Below, one piece after another: positions 11,885 to 26,254 of a DNA stretch of 64,000 bases (its first letter is position 1; every line of letters starts with the position of its first letter). The notes below the pieces were generated by a model, which ran no database searches, was not told the DNA's origin, and worked only from the letters and a program-made list of their open reading frames with translations. The stretch spans positions 22,751,174-22,815,173 of the forward strand of contig CM055194.1 in assembly GCA_029224185.1 (NCBI GenBank). Direction: 5' to 3'. This stretch comes from Karalla daura (taxonomy: Eukaryota > Chordata > Actinopteri > Chaetodontiformes > Leiognathidae). The translations under genes were made by a program, and so were the position numbers.

Positions 11885-12290
11885 ACCAATCCATTCAGTT
11901 AGAATGGAGTTGCTGGACTGCTGCTCATGGACGCTGCTGCTGCTGCGGGAGAATCAGAGGAGAAGTGTTGGGAGAGAAATCCTTCTCTTCTCCTGCTGCT
12001 CCTGCTCCTGCTGCTCCTGCTGCTGTCACTCACACACTCTGGGGCCCTTCTTCAGGGAGGAGGGCGAGAGGGAGAGGAGGGAGAGATGGAGGGAGGGGTC
12101 TGATCTACTCTGATCTGGAGAAGAAACCAGGAGGAGAGACCAGGAGCTGCTCCCACTCCACCGATCCTACAGAGACACTACAGATTGTGGTGGTGGTGGT
12201 GGTGATTGTTAATGAGAGGAAGAGAGAGATAGAGAGGGAGAGAGAGAGAATGACAGTGGAAAACAGTGTCCTCAGGCATAATCTCTGAAA
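11885..12290 (-). promoter_or_regulatory. Probable 5' UTR and promoter region of the RGM gene
   Basis: Immediately upstream of the start codon at 11884. It is rich in CTG/CTC trinucleotides near 11930-12030 and in purine tracts at 12055-12250. No TATA box is evident. The 5' end of the transcript cannot be placed from sequence alone. Confidence 0.4.
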
Positions 12291-12544
12291 TGTGATTGTG
12301 TTGGTTTTTAACTGAGGAATCGCAGGGTGTTGTTGTTTAGATCAGATCAGATTAGATTAAACTTTTTTAAACATGGTAGAGAAGTGAAAGAAGAGAGAAA
12401 GTGCAAAGGTGTGATGCATGCTTAAGCAAAAAAAGTAGAAGTAGATGAACAAAGATCGAGTTTGTGCACTCTGCTCTCCCAACTAGTGTCGCTGAAGTCA
12501 TTTGCACAGCACACTGCTTTTTGCACCATGGTAAAAAGTATGAC

Positions 12545-12605
<61 letters not shown>

Positions 12606-12815
12606 TTTACTACAACTGCCATGATTTGTTTGGATGAGATTAGAGCAGATTGGATTAGATAAAATTAGATTTAGCTCTAATGTAGAAAACCCATGGACTA
12701 AGGAGCAGTGTGTTTCCCCGACTCTGTGACGTGCAATGGCATTAATATTGAATCTAATCTGATCTAAACAACAACCTGTGACTGTTCTGTTAAAACTGGC
12801 CAATCACAGCTGTTG
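12291..12815. mobile_element. Hairpin (MITE-like) element with imperfect terminal inverted repeats
   Basis: The left arm at 12291-12352 contains 'gttgttgtttagatcagat'. The right arm at 12745-12812 contains its reverse complement 'atctgatctaaacaacaac'. The match extends outward to 'tgtgattg' at the left and 'caatcaca' at the right. The arms enclose about 390 bp holding a (TATC)n microsatellite. No coding sequence is inside. Confidence 0.55.
12545..12606. repeat. (TATC)n microsatellite
   Basis: About 15 tandem TATC units, inside the hairpin element. Confidence 0.97.
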
Positions 12816-12859
12816 CTCTACATCATTGTACTCTTTACTAATTTACTAATCACACAATC

Positions 12860-12966
12860 ACACAATTGCACTTGTTCCCCTGAGTACCTGCAGTGAGTGT
12901 GTTGTAATCTGGAATCTGAATTTCCTTAAGGTAACCTCCCCAAGGAATCATTAAAGTATCTTTCTA
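12860..12966 (+). mobile_element. Non-LTR retrotransposon 3' tail remnant
   Basis: The segment ends with a 'gaatttcctt ... aaggaatcattaaagtat' phrase followed by CTATC repeats. This is the form taken by 3' tails of many fish LINE copies. Confidence 0.4.
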
Positions 12967-15900
12967 TCTATAGCTATAAATAGTATATGTACATAGCAAT
13001 TTGTACATGCATGGACTTGATGTGGGCATGATATGGTTTGGACATGGATATTTGAATAGGGCAACACAGTTTCTTAGCAGTTTGTTTTTTGTTTTTTTTT
13101 CGATAGGTAGATAGATGGATAGACGTATCTCCCCTGCAGAACTGAATTCAAGCTGATAGGAATGGGAGTATTTGCCCTACAATGCTCCCTGGGCCCAGTT
13201 GTCCACCACTCCCCCTCCTTCTCCTCCTCCTCCTCCTCTTCTACCACCTCCTCCCCCTCCTCCTCCTAAGGACAAATGTTTGTGTGCTTTTGGCATTAGG
13301 ATGGATTCTGCCACCTGTTGTTTTTTCACTTCACACCTGGGGTTTAAATAATAGTCTCATTCACAATGGTGCGTGCAAATTAACAGATTATAACACACTG
13401 TGAATATTTTAAATATAGTCAGGAAGCATGAGAACGCGCTGTGTGGTTTCCCTCCATTTAGGCTGATTCGTTTTTGCATTTAAAGTGAAAAAATCCCCCA
13501 TAAAGTCTTTTTTCCCCCTCATTATTAAGTGTTTTTTGTACTTGCCAGAAAATGTGGACTATGTCTGTTTGTGTCGGCTAACAAAAGTCAGAGAAAATAC
13601 TACGTCTCAACCATTTTCTCTCAGCAAATCTGTGAGTGCGCTATTAATGTTTCCATTACATTTTCAGTTAGCAACTTGTATGTTACTCTTTCCTTTATGT
13701 GGCCAACTTTCCATCTCTCTCGCCGCTTCAGCGACACTCTGTCTTTCATTTGCACAGCTGCTGTGAGGCTGGACCATCTGCAAGAGTCGCCAGCCCAAGA
13801 CGCACGCTGTGGGGTTTTGTGTGTATGTGTGTGCGCGCCATGCAAGTGAAGAATTTTAATGCACCAAGCAATTACAGAGTAAAATATTGGTACTGAGAAA
13901 GTCAACACAAAGTTTGCTTAATTTCTGGAATGAAATTAAAAGTTAAAGCTTTTGTTTCGGTGCAGCTGCAGTGTTTTCTTGTGCCTGTAGCTGCTGGTCT
14001 CCCTCTGCACCTCCCTCCTTACTTTATGAGAAAGAAGTGAACCCAGACAGTCATTGGATCACTGGTTTTTCTATACACATGCAGGCTTCTCCGGCCACAC
14101 AATTGTGTGATTCAGGTGGCCTGTCAGTCTTGTGAAAGGTCTTCACAGGCCCATGTTGATGTGGGGCTGATATATATAGTGGAGGGGGAAACGAAGACAG
14201 CTCAACCCAAGTGGAACGTTTGGATTGTTCTGAGCTGCCAGATGGGCCCCTGTCACACTGGATCCTGTGTGCCAGACTCATTCCCCCAGTGGGCTCTACC
14301 TTACTCTTGTTTGTTCAGCTAATTTTGGAGGCTCTGTGCTTGATCTGCTTTATGGCTCTGCTTTACGGTCACATTTTAAATCCCCCTCAAAATGGGTTAC
14401 ACCTCATATTCCCTGCGACAGCTCGGAGACGGCGCAGTGACGCAGCTCGGGAGGGAGATCTGCTCGTCAAAATTAAAACGTCTCACCTGCTGCTGCAGTG
14501 TTTGTCTTCGGGAGCGAGCGATGGCATTTCCTGCAGAGGAAAACACAGTGTTTACTTTAAATTTATTGCAGGTGGAGATGAGAAAACGCCCCATATGGCG
14601 ATAGAAAATACACCAAGATGCTAGGTAAACATGAAAGACAGCGAAATCAAAGCCGGGGGTCCTCTCAATAAGCCGCTGTCTGCTAAATGAGCTGAGGGCC
14701 CACACTGCGCAACTGAGGACCACTGAAGCAAACAGTTAATTGATCCAGGTGGACGGTAAGGATGAATTCAGCACATGAAAGAGACTCTGAGACCGCCTGT
14801 CAGGCCTGATGGGCGGAGAAAGGCCTCTTTCTTCCCACGTTTCCTTATGAGCATATTGCATTGCATGACCCAGCAATATGTACATGCGAGCAGCTCCAAG
14901 ACACGTTGGAGAGAGCGAGTGCAGTTCAGGGCCAAAACAAGGCCGGTATGTTTTCCCTGCTGACAGACAGTGGCTCACTTGTTCTGGTACAATAGAAAAA
15001 AAAAAGTCTGACGAGGCACTTTCTATGCACCTCAATGCACCTTGGACAAACATTAAGAATTTGTGAAGCACGCAGAAGCTCTAGAGGCAGCGCTGCGGTC
15101 TAAAAACTCAAGATTTAGCGACAGAAAACGTAGAGAGTGAAGTGAAAGAGAGCGAGCAAGAAAGAATGGGAGAAAGGGGGGAAGGGAGAAGGAAGGGGGA
15201 GAAAAAAAAGAGGGAGTGAGGGATTGGGTTTCCTCTGACTGTGTGTCTGGGCAGCTCCACATGTTCCTCATTAAGGTCCTCACACTGTGGGACCAGCTCC
15301 ACACCGGGATGCTTGTTTTTGTTATTAGGCCCAGCGTGCTGTGGTCTGGTGGAAGCCTGAAAACAGGGCCTGTCCAGGGCCATCTCCACAGCTCGCTGTC
15401 CTCAAATAGAGGGGAAAATAGCTGCAGTGACCCACCGTATCCGCACCATGACACATTCAACACCCAGCACCAGTTAGTAAAGCATGCACACACTCACACA
15501 CACAGACGGAACAGGAAAATCTCTATTCACATCTCATAAATGCGGCTTTAAATACAAACAACACCTCTGCATTGCACTGCACTGCACAACCCTGAAGCAT
15601 CTGCTCTCTCTGTGCATCTTAAACAATTTAGTTTCCACCCCCCCCACTCCCAGAAATGCTGTGTTTACAGAATAATCAAAAAGTTCACTTGCAGAAGATT
15701 GTTGATGTGTCATGCTTCTGATTTTTATTCAATTTCATGCCAATCTAGATTAGTCAACTGAGACATGTATCATGTTTCTTCTACGGGCTGATAACATCAG
15801 AGATTGGAATCAGAAGGAGCACGCGCCCTCTGTAGCCTCCGCTTGCACCACACGGTTGCAATACAAGAAACACACTTATTGAATTTTAAACAGGAACCAG

Positions 15901-18900
15901 AGCAAATTGACTGTTTTTTTTTTTTTCTGAGTGCCCCCGCCTGAAATGAAGTGGCCTATAGCGCAGCTGAGCCGGAGAGCGAGGGAGAGATGGAGCGAGG
16001 TGCAGAAAGCGAGTGTGTCTGGCTCAGGCTTCTCGCTGTTAGAAGGGATCTGTTATCTCAGCGCAGATAAGGGAAACTGTGGTGTGAGTGTATACGGGGC
16101 AGCGCTGATAGCATCTCCACTCAAGGATCCCACTTACGGCACCCTGATTGATAGCTGACAGCACACACAGGGGGGTGGGGGTGCTTTTGGTGTGTTTTTG
16201 TAGGTATCCTCTCAATAGGTGACCATGCAGGCATCTGTTTGGCTCTACTGTCGCGTTGGATCTCTGAGTAAACAGGAATTATCACACCAGCGTGTGATCT
16301 GTGTGAAAAGCCAGCGCCCTGCAGTAGAGAGCTATAGACCTACAGTGTAGAGAACTTGTGCAGCTCAAGGAACAAAGGAAGGGTAGAGTTTCAGTCCTTG
16401 ATTTCAATCTTAGTTTTCTCTTTTAATTTTTTTATCCGAATTTTCTTCAGCATTTCTTCGGCCTCCCCTGCATTGAACCAAACTCTTCTCCTCTTCCTCC
16501 CCCCTGTTCCTCACAGAACAAATGTTGACACAGCGTCAAGCCCGGTGCTCATGAAAAGACAGTCAACTGACAGGTAACCCTAGCTCCGGGGTCACGGGGT
16601 CGTCCCAGCCTGATGAGGGATGATGGGTAAAATAAATGGAGAGCAGTGCACACAGGAACCTCTGATGTCCTCAGCCTTAAGGGAGAGAGTTCAGGGCCAT
16701 TTGACCTCCGACCTAAACCCTGCCTATATGTGTTTGTGTGTGTGTTTTTTGAGGGTTAAACTCCCCGATCTTGAGATTCTCTCAATATTTTCCTGCTCTC
16801 TTTTCACTTCAGCCAACTCCTTTTTTTGTCTCAAACAAATAAATCAAGTAGCAAAAAACTGTTCGACGTATGGCTTCATTGAGAGGCCTGTGAAGCTGAT
16901 TCCAACGTACGTCTTTGTTTGAACATGCCTCGTCTTTCTCTTTTCATAGCGGCACTCCCTCTCTTCTAGTCCTCTGAGCCATGATGCATCATGGAAACAG
17001 GCTACAAATTGCTTTGTAATGACCTATGACAACTCCGCTCGCTCCCAGAAACTGAAATGTTAATAGCACCTTTGCACAGTGCAGCTGACGGATTAATACT
17101 TTTACTTTAATATTTTCCTCCCACAATTTGTCATATTTTAAGTGTGAGTTGAAAAATGTTTATTTTACTCAGAGACAAAACCAACTTAGTGAAAGCTCAT
17201 TGATAAACTGCTAACCAGAGGTAAAATTGAGAAAATAATCAAAGTGGGACGTGTTTGACATTGCCTATTGTCTATTTGCTTCATATCTTTTTTATTTACT
17301 GATGTGGGAGGGACACCTTTACTCTCTTCATTTCAACAGTCTGGAAATGTTTAAAATATCCCTCCTCAAATCATCCCAAAAGCTCTTGCCTCTCACAGCG
17401 CTCACCACTCCTTGCCTTATAATATGTGGCTTTGAGGCTTAATCTGCAGATGCATTTGTGATTAAGCGGGTAGTCAACTTAGTCCGCAGCAGTTGGTATT
17501 GTTCCTGCCGTAGCCCACCCAGACAGTGGCCCTGGACCAGGAATAGATGGAGAGACAACAACTCACATCCATTTAAATTTAGCCTTCGCAAACTACCAAA
17601 AAATTTTTAGCCAAGGAGGCATTTGGAGAATGCTCCCCCCCTGCTTGAGTCAGTGCGCGGCAGTGAAACATGGAGGAACACTGCAAGGTTGCACACGTCC
17701 ACCAATGAAGTGTGATTGACTCACTGCTATGCACTCAGAGCAAAGATCTGTAAGGTGGAGAAAAGTCTGCATGAGGTGCTGGAAAATTGATATGTCTTTT
17801 TTTCTCCTCCTTCACCAGATGTCCCCACGTCCACGTTAACTTTAAACGTAAAAGCCGGACCTCATACATTTATATTGGATCACACGTGCCAAACTCTTTG
17901 ATGCATCCAAACAACCTATCACCTGCTCTGCTTGTGCAGATTGGCACTGATATACTGAAAGAATCACAACAGTATCCACGAGGTTTTCACACAATCATTT
18001 TCAGCATTCAAACGCCAGTCCCGCAGAGTTATTTCAGCTTTGTGAGATCTTGATCGGCATCTTCAGGCATGTGTGAATCAAAGGATGTTATGAGTTGCGC
18101 CAGAGAGGAGGAAAAGATCGACTTACCTCACTGTGTTTGTGGCGTACGCTGCTCTATTGTGAACTGGAGCACTACCCTAACAGCAGTTTGCACTGGCAGG
18201 CGCGGTTAACCCTCGTTCCCCTCGCAACCTCAGCTGGCCGACTAACAACTTGGGCAGCTACAGGGACAGATAGCCATTGGAATCAAGGCACATGACAACA
18301 GCTGTCTGTTTCAAGAATCGGCACTTTGATTAGAGCGGGATGGTAGTGAGCGATGTGGCCTAATTCCCACATATCTGGGTAGGGCACTTCTGTGAAGAGA
18401 ATAAAAAAAGAATAATTGAAGGGGCAAAAAAAGACTTTGCATATTGAGAGACGCTTGTGCACACACCCACTCTTATGCCACACTTATCCTACTTATATAA
18501 GCTGATATTCATAGCCGGAAAAACCATGTGTGACACTTGGAAAGTGTCCCATTTTCTTTACAATTCCATCAAACACATAGACAGATATGAATGCAGCCGG
18601 CCACTGGCCCCAGTGTAAGCTGAGCATGTGTGCAATGTGAATGAGACCTCTGTCTGTTACTATGGTCGATACCTCATCCACCATGCAACCCCCTCCCACT
18701 CCACACCCCCAGCCCCACCTTGCTGCTATCTATCTCCCTGCTTTTGCAGCAATTCTTTATGTGTCTTGCCTCCATTTTTGCTGCTCAAACACCCGAGACA
18801 CTGTTTATGCTTGGCAACAATCACCACAGCACTATAGACCCACAGCTTTTACCATCACCCCGGCTCTTTCATGTGGCGGCACCGTGAAAGAATGATATGA

Positions 18901-21900
18901 GCAGAATTCGCAAACAAGAGAGATCATGCCCCGTAATGTGTGTTTGGTTATCAGTTGGCTGCTGCAAACAGGCCGAGGGGATGTGAATGTGATTAACCTT
19001 GCCAGACTGACTCAGCGTGCTCGCTCCGGGATATAAGCATGCGTTCCCGGTGATTTATAGATGTGGAGTAGTCAGCCACAAGGCCTCGGGCTGAGAGAGA
19101 GCGAGAGAGAGAGAAAAACAGCAGCGCTTAATTCAGGTCTGACAAATATTCAGCAGGAAATCCATACAGACTGCTCCATCAAATCTTTCAGACCCCCTGG
19201 TTCTTCCACAGTTGTAAATTGGGACTTGTAAATGCAAGTATTCCACATTAACAAAGCTGAAAGAAGAAACACACACACACACTGTCTGCTTCGGTTTACT
19301 TTATGCAGTAATACACCATACTGTTTCTGTCCTGCCCAGACAGCATAGAAAATGCATCTTTGCAAGCTTCCTGGGAAATACGCCTCGGAGCAGATGTGGA
19401 CGTCCAATAAAAGCGATTCTTAATCCTGCATGCATTTTTCAAAGTTGTGAAATTGCAAAATGCCTCATAGGCTGCATGCGATTCATCCCACATTGCCCTC
19501 CACCTCCCCACCCCCCCCACCCCCAGCCCCTCCTGGAGTTTGTTCTGTCCAATCTTTTTAGGCGGGCAGCTGTTCGCATAGACAGCTGCATCGGCCATTC
19601 ATTGCAGCCGAGAGGCAATTAAAAAATCAAGCCAATGTTGTGTTTCAGTTGATCCATTTCTATTTCTACACATAATCCCCTCTCTCATGCCTCCCCTCTC
19701 TTTTACATACACACACATACAGTACACATCCCCATCAAGAGTGTGACGGCGGGATGGTATGGACATTCACTTTCTTTTTTTTTCTGAGGACAAAAGCCCC
19801 AAATTGCAGGGACATGGCACCGTTGGATTTGAGGCATTATTGAGGCCAGAGCTGAGAGGAGCCATGTAATCTCCAAGACTTACTGGTCCACAGATTTTTT
19901 CCATATCTTCTTGGGTGGAGGTATGCGGCCACACAAAGTCTGCCTGGCGTCTCAGTGGCATTCGGCAGAGAGTTATATCGAGGTGAGGCCGTGCCTTTGC
20001 CACAGCCACTGATGCATTCTTATAGGACCATGCTCACGTAAACACACATTCATACAAGAGCTCGCATGGCCAGTTGTACTCTTCCAAACACACACACGCA
20101 CATAAGCATGCATGCACATTGTCCATGCCTCCAGTTGTTCTGTCCTCTCACGGCACACAGCAGGTGTGAGGCGGAGTGTGACAGAGCCAGGCCGGGCGGG
20201 GGTGATGGGGTGTTCGGCAGTTTTAAGAACAGCTTTTCTATTGTTTCGACTGCGTGTGTGCTCTTTTTGGAATTGATTTGGAAAATGTAAAGGGATTAAG
20301 CCTTTGGCCATGCACTTTGGCGAACAACAGGCTATGAAAGACGATATAATCAGATTTGCTGTACGCGAATGATTTATATTATTGCTGGGCTTCCCTATTT
20401 TAACTTTCGGGACTTTTTTGACTCTATCAAACAGAGTAGGCACGCACAGGCTTGTACTCATCACCCAACATGGCGCCAAACTGGCTTGAGTATGAAAGGC
20501 GTCGCTCATCTGGCGTCACACAAACAGCAATGGCCTTGAGTGAAAGGACGAGTTCTTTCAGCAGCGAATCAAAAGCATATTCAAGCTGCCACGCTGTGAT
20601 GTAGGTGAAGCGGAGGGCTTGGGATGAGGTGTTGAGAGGACTGACTTGGGATCAGAAGTGATGCTGGGATGAGGACGAGAGGCTTCCCATGTCAACTTTC
20701 CACTGGGGATCAGCCATTGTACTGATTCATATGCTTGGAGTAAAACTAATCTGTTGTGAAGAAAGAGGACACTCTGTACAATAAGACAGTAATGCAATAA
20801 CGTTCCAATTGCTACCAAGCCTCACTGAGAAAAAGAGAAGTTTTTATTTTCAAAATTGGATAGCAGGGGTGCAGCATGAAACGCTGAACGAGCAGTTATT
20901 TTCCAGCTCCTTCGACAAGTAAACATCCCCAGTGCTGCCAGCTGTTATAGCTGCAACTCATTCCGGGTTCTGGAAGCTGAACGAGATCAGATTTTATTTT
21001 CCACAACTTTCAGTGAAATGTGCCAAGATCATTATCCGTCCATGCTTCAGAATTCATTTCGATTTGCAGGAGAACTACCAGACTCTTGGCTGGAGTAGCC
21101 ACAACCTCGCTTTGCTCTATACTGACAGCAGAAACTAATGATGTTCCAGTAACATCCCCTTCGGTCCGGGGCATACTGTATATGGTGGGGCAACTCACAG
21201 CACTATTTCACTCTTCACCTTCCTGGCAATGAAACCCGGTTTTATCTTAAACTCTGCTCTTCTGTTGGTTAATTCCTCCCTCGTAGTGCCTCTCTGTGCC
21301 TGGCAGATGCCGTCACTTTGTCAGCACGGGACATAATTGTCCCCAAACCGAGGAGATGATCCACATGATTTATTTGTAATTGCCGGTGCACAGACAGATC
21401 ATTATATCCACTGAGTGACAAGCTTTAACCAGCTGTGGACTCTGTGAACTGTTTCCACACATACTGAATATTATTTTCAAAGCCTCTGTCCTATATTCTA
21501 GGAGCACGGGAAGTATGGATCATATGGGATGGTGATTTCTGACTTCCTCTGGAGAGTCCTGTCTAATGATTGCTTGGGATAAAGGGCCCGTCATCTTCCA
21601 AACTTTCCCCCATTCCCCCCCACCTCTCCATATCCAAGTGCTTCCTGTCTGCCACATGTGTGCTTCAGCATCCAGACGTCCACAATATACTCTTTTCTTT
21701 CTTCCCTCACTCCGAGAAGAGCGGTTGACCCGGAGAGCTTTCAATCAGTGTCTGTTTTGAACATCTGGGTACATATGGGCTGGGTCCCTGTGTACGTCTG
21801 CGATATATAGCATGTGGTGTGATATCAAATCAAATAATGCTCTTCCTTCTTCTCATTTCCCTTCCTTCCCCTTCGCTCTGACCTGCCTCTTCTCCTCCTC

Positions 21901-23150
21901 CTCCTCTTCCTCCTGCTCCAGACAGGAGCATTACCGAGTAATAGCAGTCGGCTAGGAGCGCTTTCGTAATTGCCTGGGCTCATGTGCTGTGGAAAGCCAG
22001 GGCAGGGGCCAGCGGCATCAAAGTCTGACTGATCATTCCTCAACCTCCCTCCAACGAAAAGTGGGGTCGGGGGGATGAGGGGATAGAGGAAAAGGAGGGG
22101 GACGAAACACAAATACAGATGGACAAACAAACCAGGGGAAGTCAAAACTGAAGCAGATGTGGTGATAGCAGTAGATGGACAGATAGACGGACGGACAGGA
22201 ACAGAAGGACCTTAACAGAACCCCCCCACCACCACCACCTTTTCTCCTCCTCTTCTTCGACACCTGTTAATACTTACCAAACAATGGTGGGTGGCACAAG
22301 CAGTAAGATCTGAGAAAGAAATAATATGAAGAAAAACAAAAAAAAGCGATGCCGGGGTGACATCATGGATTATTAAGGTGGGGGTGGGTCTAATAAGGGC
22401 CTGGTTTGGCCTGGTTGGGAGAGAGGGCAGGAAACTGAGGCAGAAGCAATTTGAGACGCTGAGGCCTCCGTCTGCAGCTGTGCACTCAGTTTTTCTCTCT
22501 CCCAGCTACACAGCTGCAGGACTGACAATACTGCAAGTATTTACCCATGACCTCTCCTCTACTTCACCATCCACTGCATGCTTATTTGACACATGTGTTA
22601 CAAAAGAATACACATAAGAATCTGTGATCCATTTCCCCCTTAAGGTCAGGATTAGAATTTAAGGCCCAAATGAATTCTTCTGAGAAGAATCCGAGAAAAA
22701 TATCTTTGTAAGCGGCATGATGAAAAACTTCAGATGGGAGTATGTCAAATATTGTCTTTTCAAAGGTGAGCTTTTTCCACAGAGCACCTCTCATTCACAT
22801 CATGGCTTTCTCTGCCGAGGCCGTACAACAAGAGCAGCACCAACATGGAAAACACACAGTCATGGCGGCAGATGTTGTCCAGAGCCCAGAGATTAATGAA
22901 GGCTACAGTAAAACAATGAGACGAGAGTTTAAAAGATGCTGCTGGGTGACGCTGATGTGCCGCACACTGTGATCAGAGTCACATACCATCGAGTGGATGT
23001 CTGCAGATTGCAAAGCTCCACTTCTGAACTATTAATCATGTTCATCTGTATGCGTGTGTGTGTGTGAAGGCGTGTGGCTGCATCGTGCCAAACACAAAGA
23101 ATTTATTTCTGGGATCTTTTTATTGGCTGTGTTTAAAGTTGCCAGATTGG
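12967..23150. other. Gene desert, left part
   Basis: No exon can be supported. Visible are C/T-rich trinucleotide tracts at 13196-13270 and 21890-21915, a purine tract at 15140-15215 and scattered TG tracts. Reading frames up to about 178 codons (19973-20509, minus) have no recognisable domain. The region could hold conserved regulatory elements, but this needs alignment. Confidence 0.5.
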
Positions 23151-23157
23151 GAGCAGC

Positions 23158-23226
23158 ACCCCCCCCCCCACCCCCCCCCACCCCCCCCACCCCCCCCCCA
23201 ACGCACACACACACACACACACACAC
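23158..23226. repeat. Interrupted poly-C tract followed by (CA)n
   Basis: Four or more runs of eight to twelve C separated by single A residues (about 23158-23200), then a CA dinucleotide run to 23226. The minus strand is a textbook G-quadruplex-forming arrangement. Confidence 0.9.
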
Positions 23227-24035
23227 CACCTTTGAAAATATGTGCTGCTTGCAGTGTCAGAGCTGCTGCATTCATCTTTGCAGACGCCTCAATTACAACC
23301 CACTGATACCCTTAAAGTCGGAGAGGAGCTCAGGAATGCTCTGGTGGGACAACTGCCAAGCATCACTACAAACACCATCAGCTCCTAGCACCCCACAGAG
23401 AGCAAGAGAGAGAGAGGGATGAACCTCAGAGTATTAGTAGACCAAACTGGGAGAGAGGAGGAGGAGGAGGTGGAGGAGGAGGAGGAGGTTGGGATAATAT
23501 GTGGCACCACTCTGAGAGCTGAGCCCTCCGCCACGGCGCTTTTGTTGCCAGATCACAACCAGATGTGCCAAGTGTGTCCAAACAGGAATGACTGTGTGAA
23601 TGCAATTTTCAGCAATTTGTCAGAATTTAGAGTTGCCCCCCCCTCCCCCTCCCTCCCTCCCTCTCCCCTCCTAACACCCACCACCCCCTTCCCCCCTATG
23701 CCCTGTGCCTCCTGAAAGACAAATACAAATGTTAGAGGAGCACTACAGTCATCTCAAACTGGCTCCCATGAATGCTCCCTCATTCTTTGCCTGCAGCGCA
23801 GTCATGTGATGAGAGATATACAGTGCAACACAGAATGCGGAGGGGGCAAGACAAGGCCTGCAGTATTGACAAATAACCACCCACCTAACTTTCATGCATC
23901 AGCATTACTGAACCTACCGATCCAAATGTGCAGCTCATTTATTTACGCTTTGCTTGTAGAGTCGAAATCCCTGACAACGTTCACACACCCGAAATCCATC
24001 ATCCTAACTCAGTCAGGACAGAGAATCCAGAACAA

Positions 24036-24100
24036 AAAGAGAGAGAGAGAGGGAGAGAGAGTGAGAGAGAGAGAGAAAAAGAGCGAGAGAGAAACAGAAA
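24036..24100. repeat. GA-rich purine tract
   Basis: Nearly pure R strand dominated by GAGAGA with short interruptions. Confidence 0.85.
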
Positions 24101-26170
24101 AAAAGGCTTTTAATCTTTCTCTTGACACTTCATAAAATACAGCGTCACTCTCAAGGCTGTGCAGCTGACTTCTTGCCATGTTTGCTACAGACGTATTCTA
24201 AAGAATCATAAAGACGATTAAAGAGGAATGCCAAAGATTGAAATTTGCTCGTAGCTCTTAAAAAGCATGCATACTCAAGCTGGAAAGAGAAAGTGCTCTG
24301 GACACAAAAGATGTCTCTATGCTATGCTATTTGCATGTACTACATATGTACAACATGTACTACTGCCAGTATTTGGAGACACCTAATACGTGCAACTGAA
24401 ATTAATGGAATACATGAAGGGAAATATCTGTTTACATCAATCTATTGATACAATTTATTACACTCCACACAGAATTGACTGACTGAATAAATACATTACT
24501 TATATTGAATACAAAATACAAAAAGAAAAATTCTTTCTGTGCAAACATTTTGTAATGTGTTTACAGTAAGTTTACTGTAGTTTGTAATCTGCAAGAGATA
24601 CATGTTAAACTGAATACTGCATTTGAGAAATGCAAAGGTCGCATGAAGTCATTTGGCTTTAAAGTGATCTGTGGCATTTGATAAAATGTCTCACGCGATC
24701 TCAACTTGAGGCAATAATAATGAATTCAGCCGTCAGGTTTTATCCATAACAGGGAACACATAGGTGCAGAGTGACTTTGTGTCTTTACAATCTGTAATGA
24801 TTTTATTAATGTAAACCATTCAGCGGTCCTGGGTTTGGGTGAATGGATGCCACTGATTTGTTGAATGCTTTATTGCCTCTGAACTCTGTCATGGGAAACT
24901 GTCTCCTTGCCTTTATGACAGCCATGAAAGGTGTAAACTCCAGGGGATTTGAGAATCTGAGTGGGATGCGGGTGGTGTCTCTGCACAAAAAAAACAGCAC
25001 AGTCTCTGGCCACAACCTGAGAGGAGGATTTTGTGAACTATGCCGTGTTGTCCAGCTATATCATATGGACCATTCCCTGAAAGAGACTGTGTCCTTGAGT
25101 CCTTGGGTCACAACATAGTGAGAGGTCGAGTCTGATGCAGTGTGTTTGGCTCGGGGTGGTGATGAGGAAGGCCTCATCGCAAACACACGAGCGAACCAGG
25201 AGCATGGGACAAGAGTTTATTCTGTCCTAAGCACTGTGACAGAACACATGATGTGCTCAGATGCTAATAAGCAAACATGTGGAGGTGGTTCGATGCTCCC
25301 ATACAGCTGCATCCTTGTTGCTGTGAATGTTGTTGCAAATTCCTGCTGGTTTTGTTATGGCGTTAAATGTTCTTGCCACTCATTCATTCCTTTTTATTAT
25401 TATTATTCTTTTTTTTCAAGAATCCCACCCACCTAGACCCTTAGACGTTTTTCCCCTTGCCTTGAGTCACACTTCTGGAAGGCAACAAGTCTGAATGGTG
25501 GGACCAATGAAAGGGACAATTGTGGGAGGGTTTGCATAACGCCGCTGTCAGTCATGTGTCTTGTTACTTCGTAAGACAGCTCAAATTCACTGTTAATGCC
25601 TGTTTTAATTTGTTGCCTCATTGCTCTGGAATCTGGGATAAGTGTTCAGTCTTGCTTGGAAAATGACTATGTGTTTACAGTATTTATTAGAGCTTGTTGT
25701 TCTGATTTACCTAACAGGCGGTATTCTGCTTACGCTGGAGGAAAAAAAAAGGACATCGGAGCACTCAGCCTGTCCCAGATTTTAATATAATTACACTTGC
25801 AATTGACTGTATGTCACCTAAATCGACCTCCAAATTTACCCTCTTGTTGTTATGCCAACAAAAAGTGAGTTTGATCCAAACTGAATTTGCCAGATAGAGA
25901 GACGTGTCGGCTGCTGCGGTGTAGGCTGTCATAACCCAGAAATCGAGTCACTTTCAGACAGTAAAACTGTATAGTTGTGGGTTTTCCCTCCTTGGGGTGT
26001 GTGTGTGTCTAACATTACAGCTGAGAGATGGACGGTAGAATTCAAGTTTGCTTCAAGGAATCTGTGTGGGTGTGAGAATGACTGCACATGAGCTTACTGT
26101 ATGGCAAAGAGAGAGACGGGGAGATTTTTCCCCTGGCTTCTTTGATGTTTGATCATGTCTGTATGTCGAT

Positions 26171-26171
26171 A

Positions 26172-26203
<32 letters not shown>

Positions 26204-26204
26204 T

Positions 26205-26252
<48 letters not shown>
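26171..26252. repeat. (GT)n microsatellite with AT interruptions
   Basis: About 80 bp of GT repeats with two GTAT interruptions. Confidence 0.97.

Positions 26253-26254
<2 letters not shown>

Noticed and set aside
22033..22263. Arg/Pro-rich minus-strand frame
   Set aside because: Arises from CTC/CCT-type low-complexity sequence with no conserved domain.
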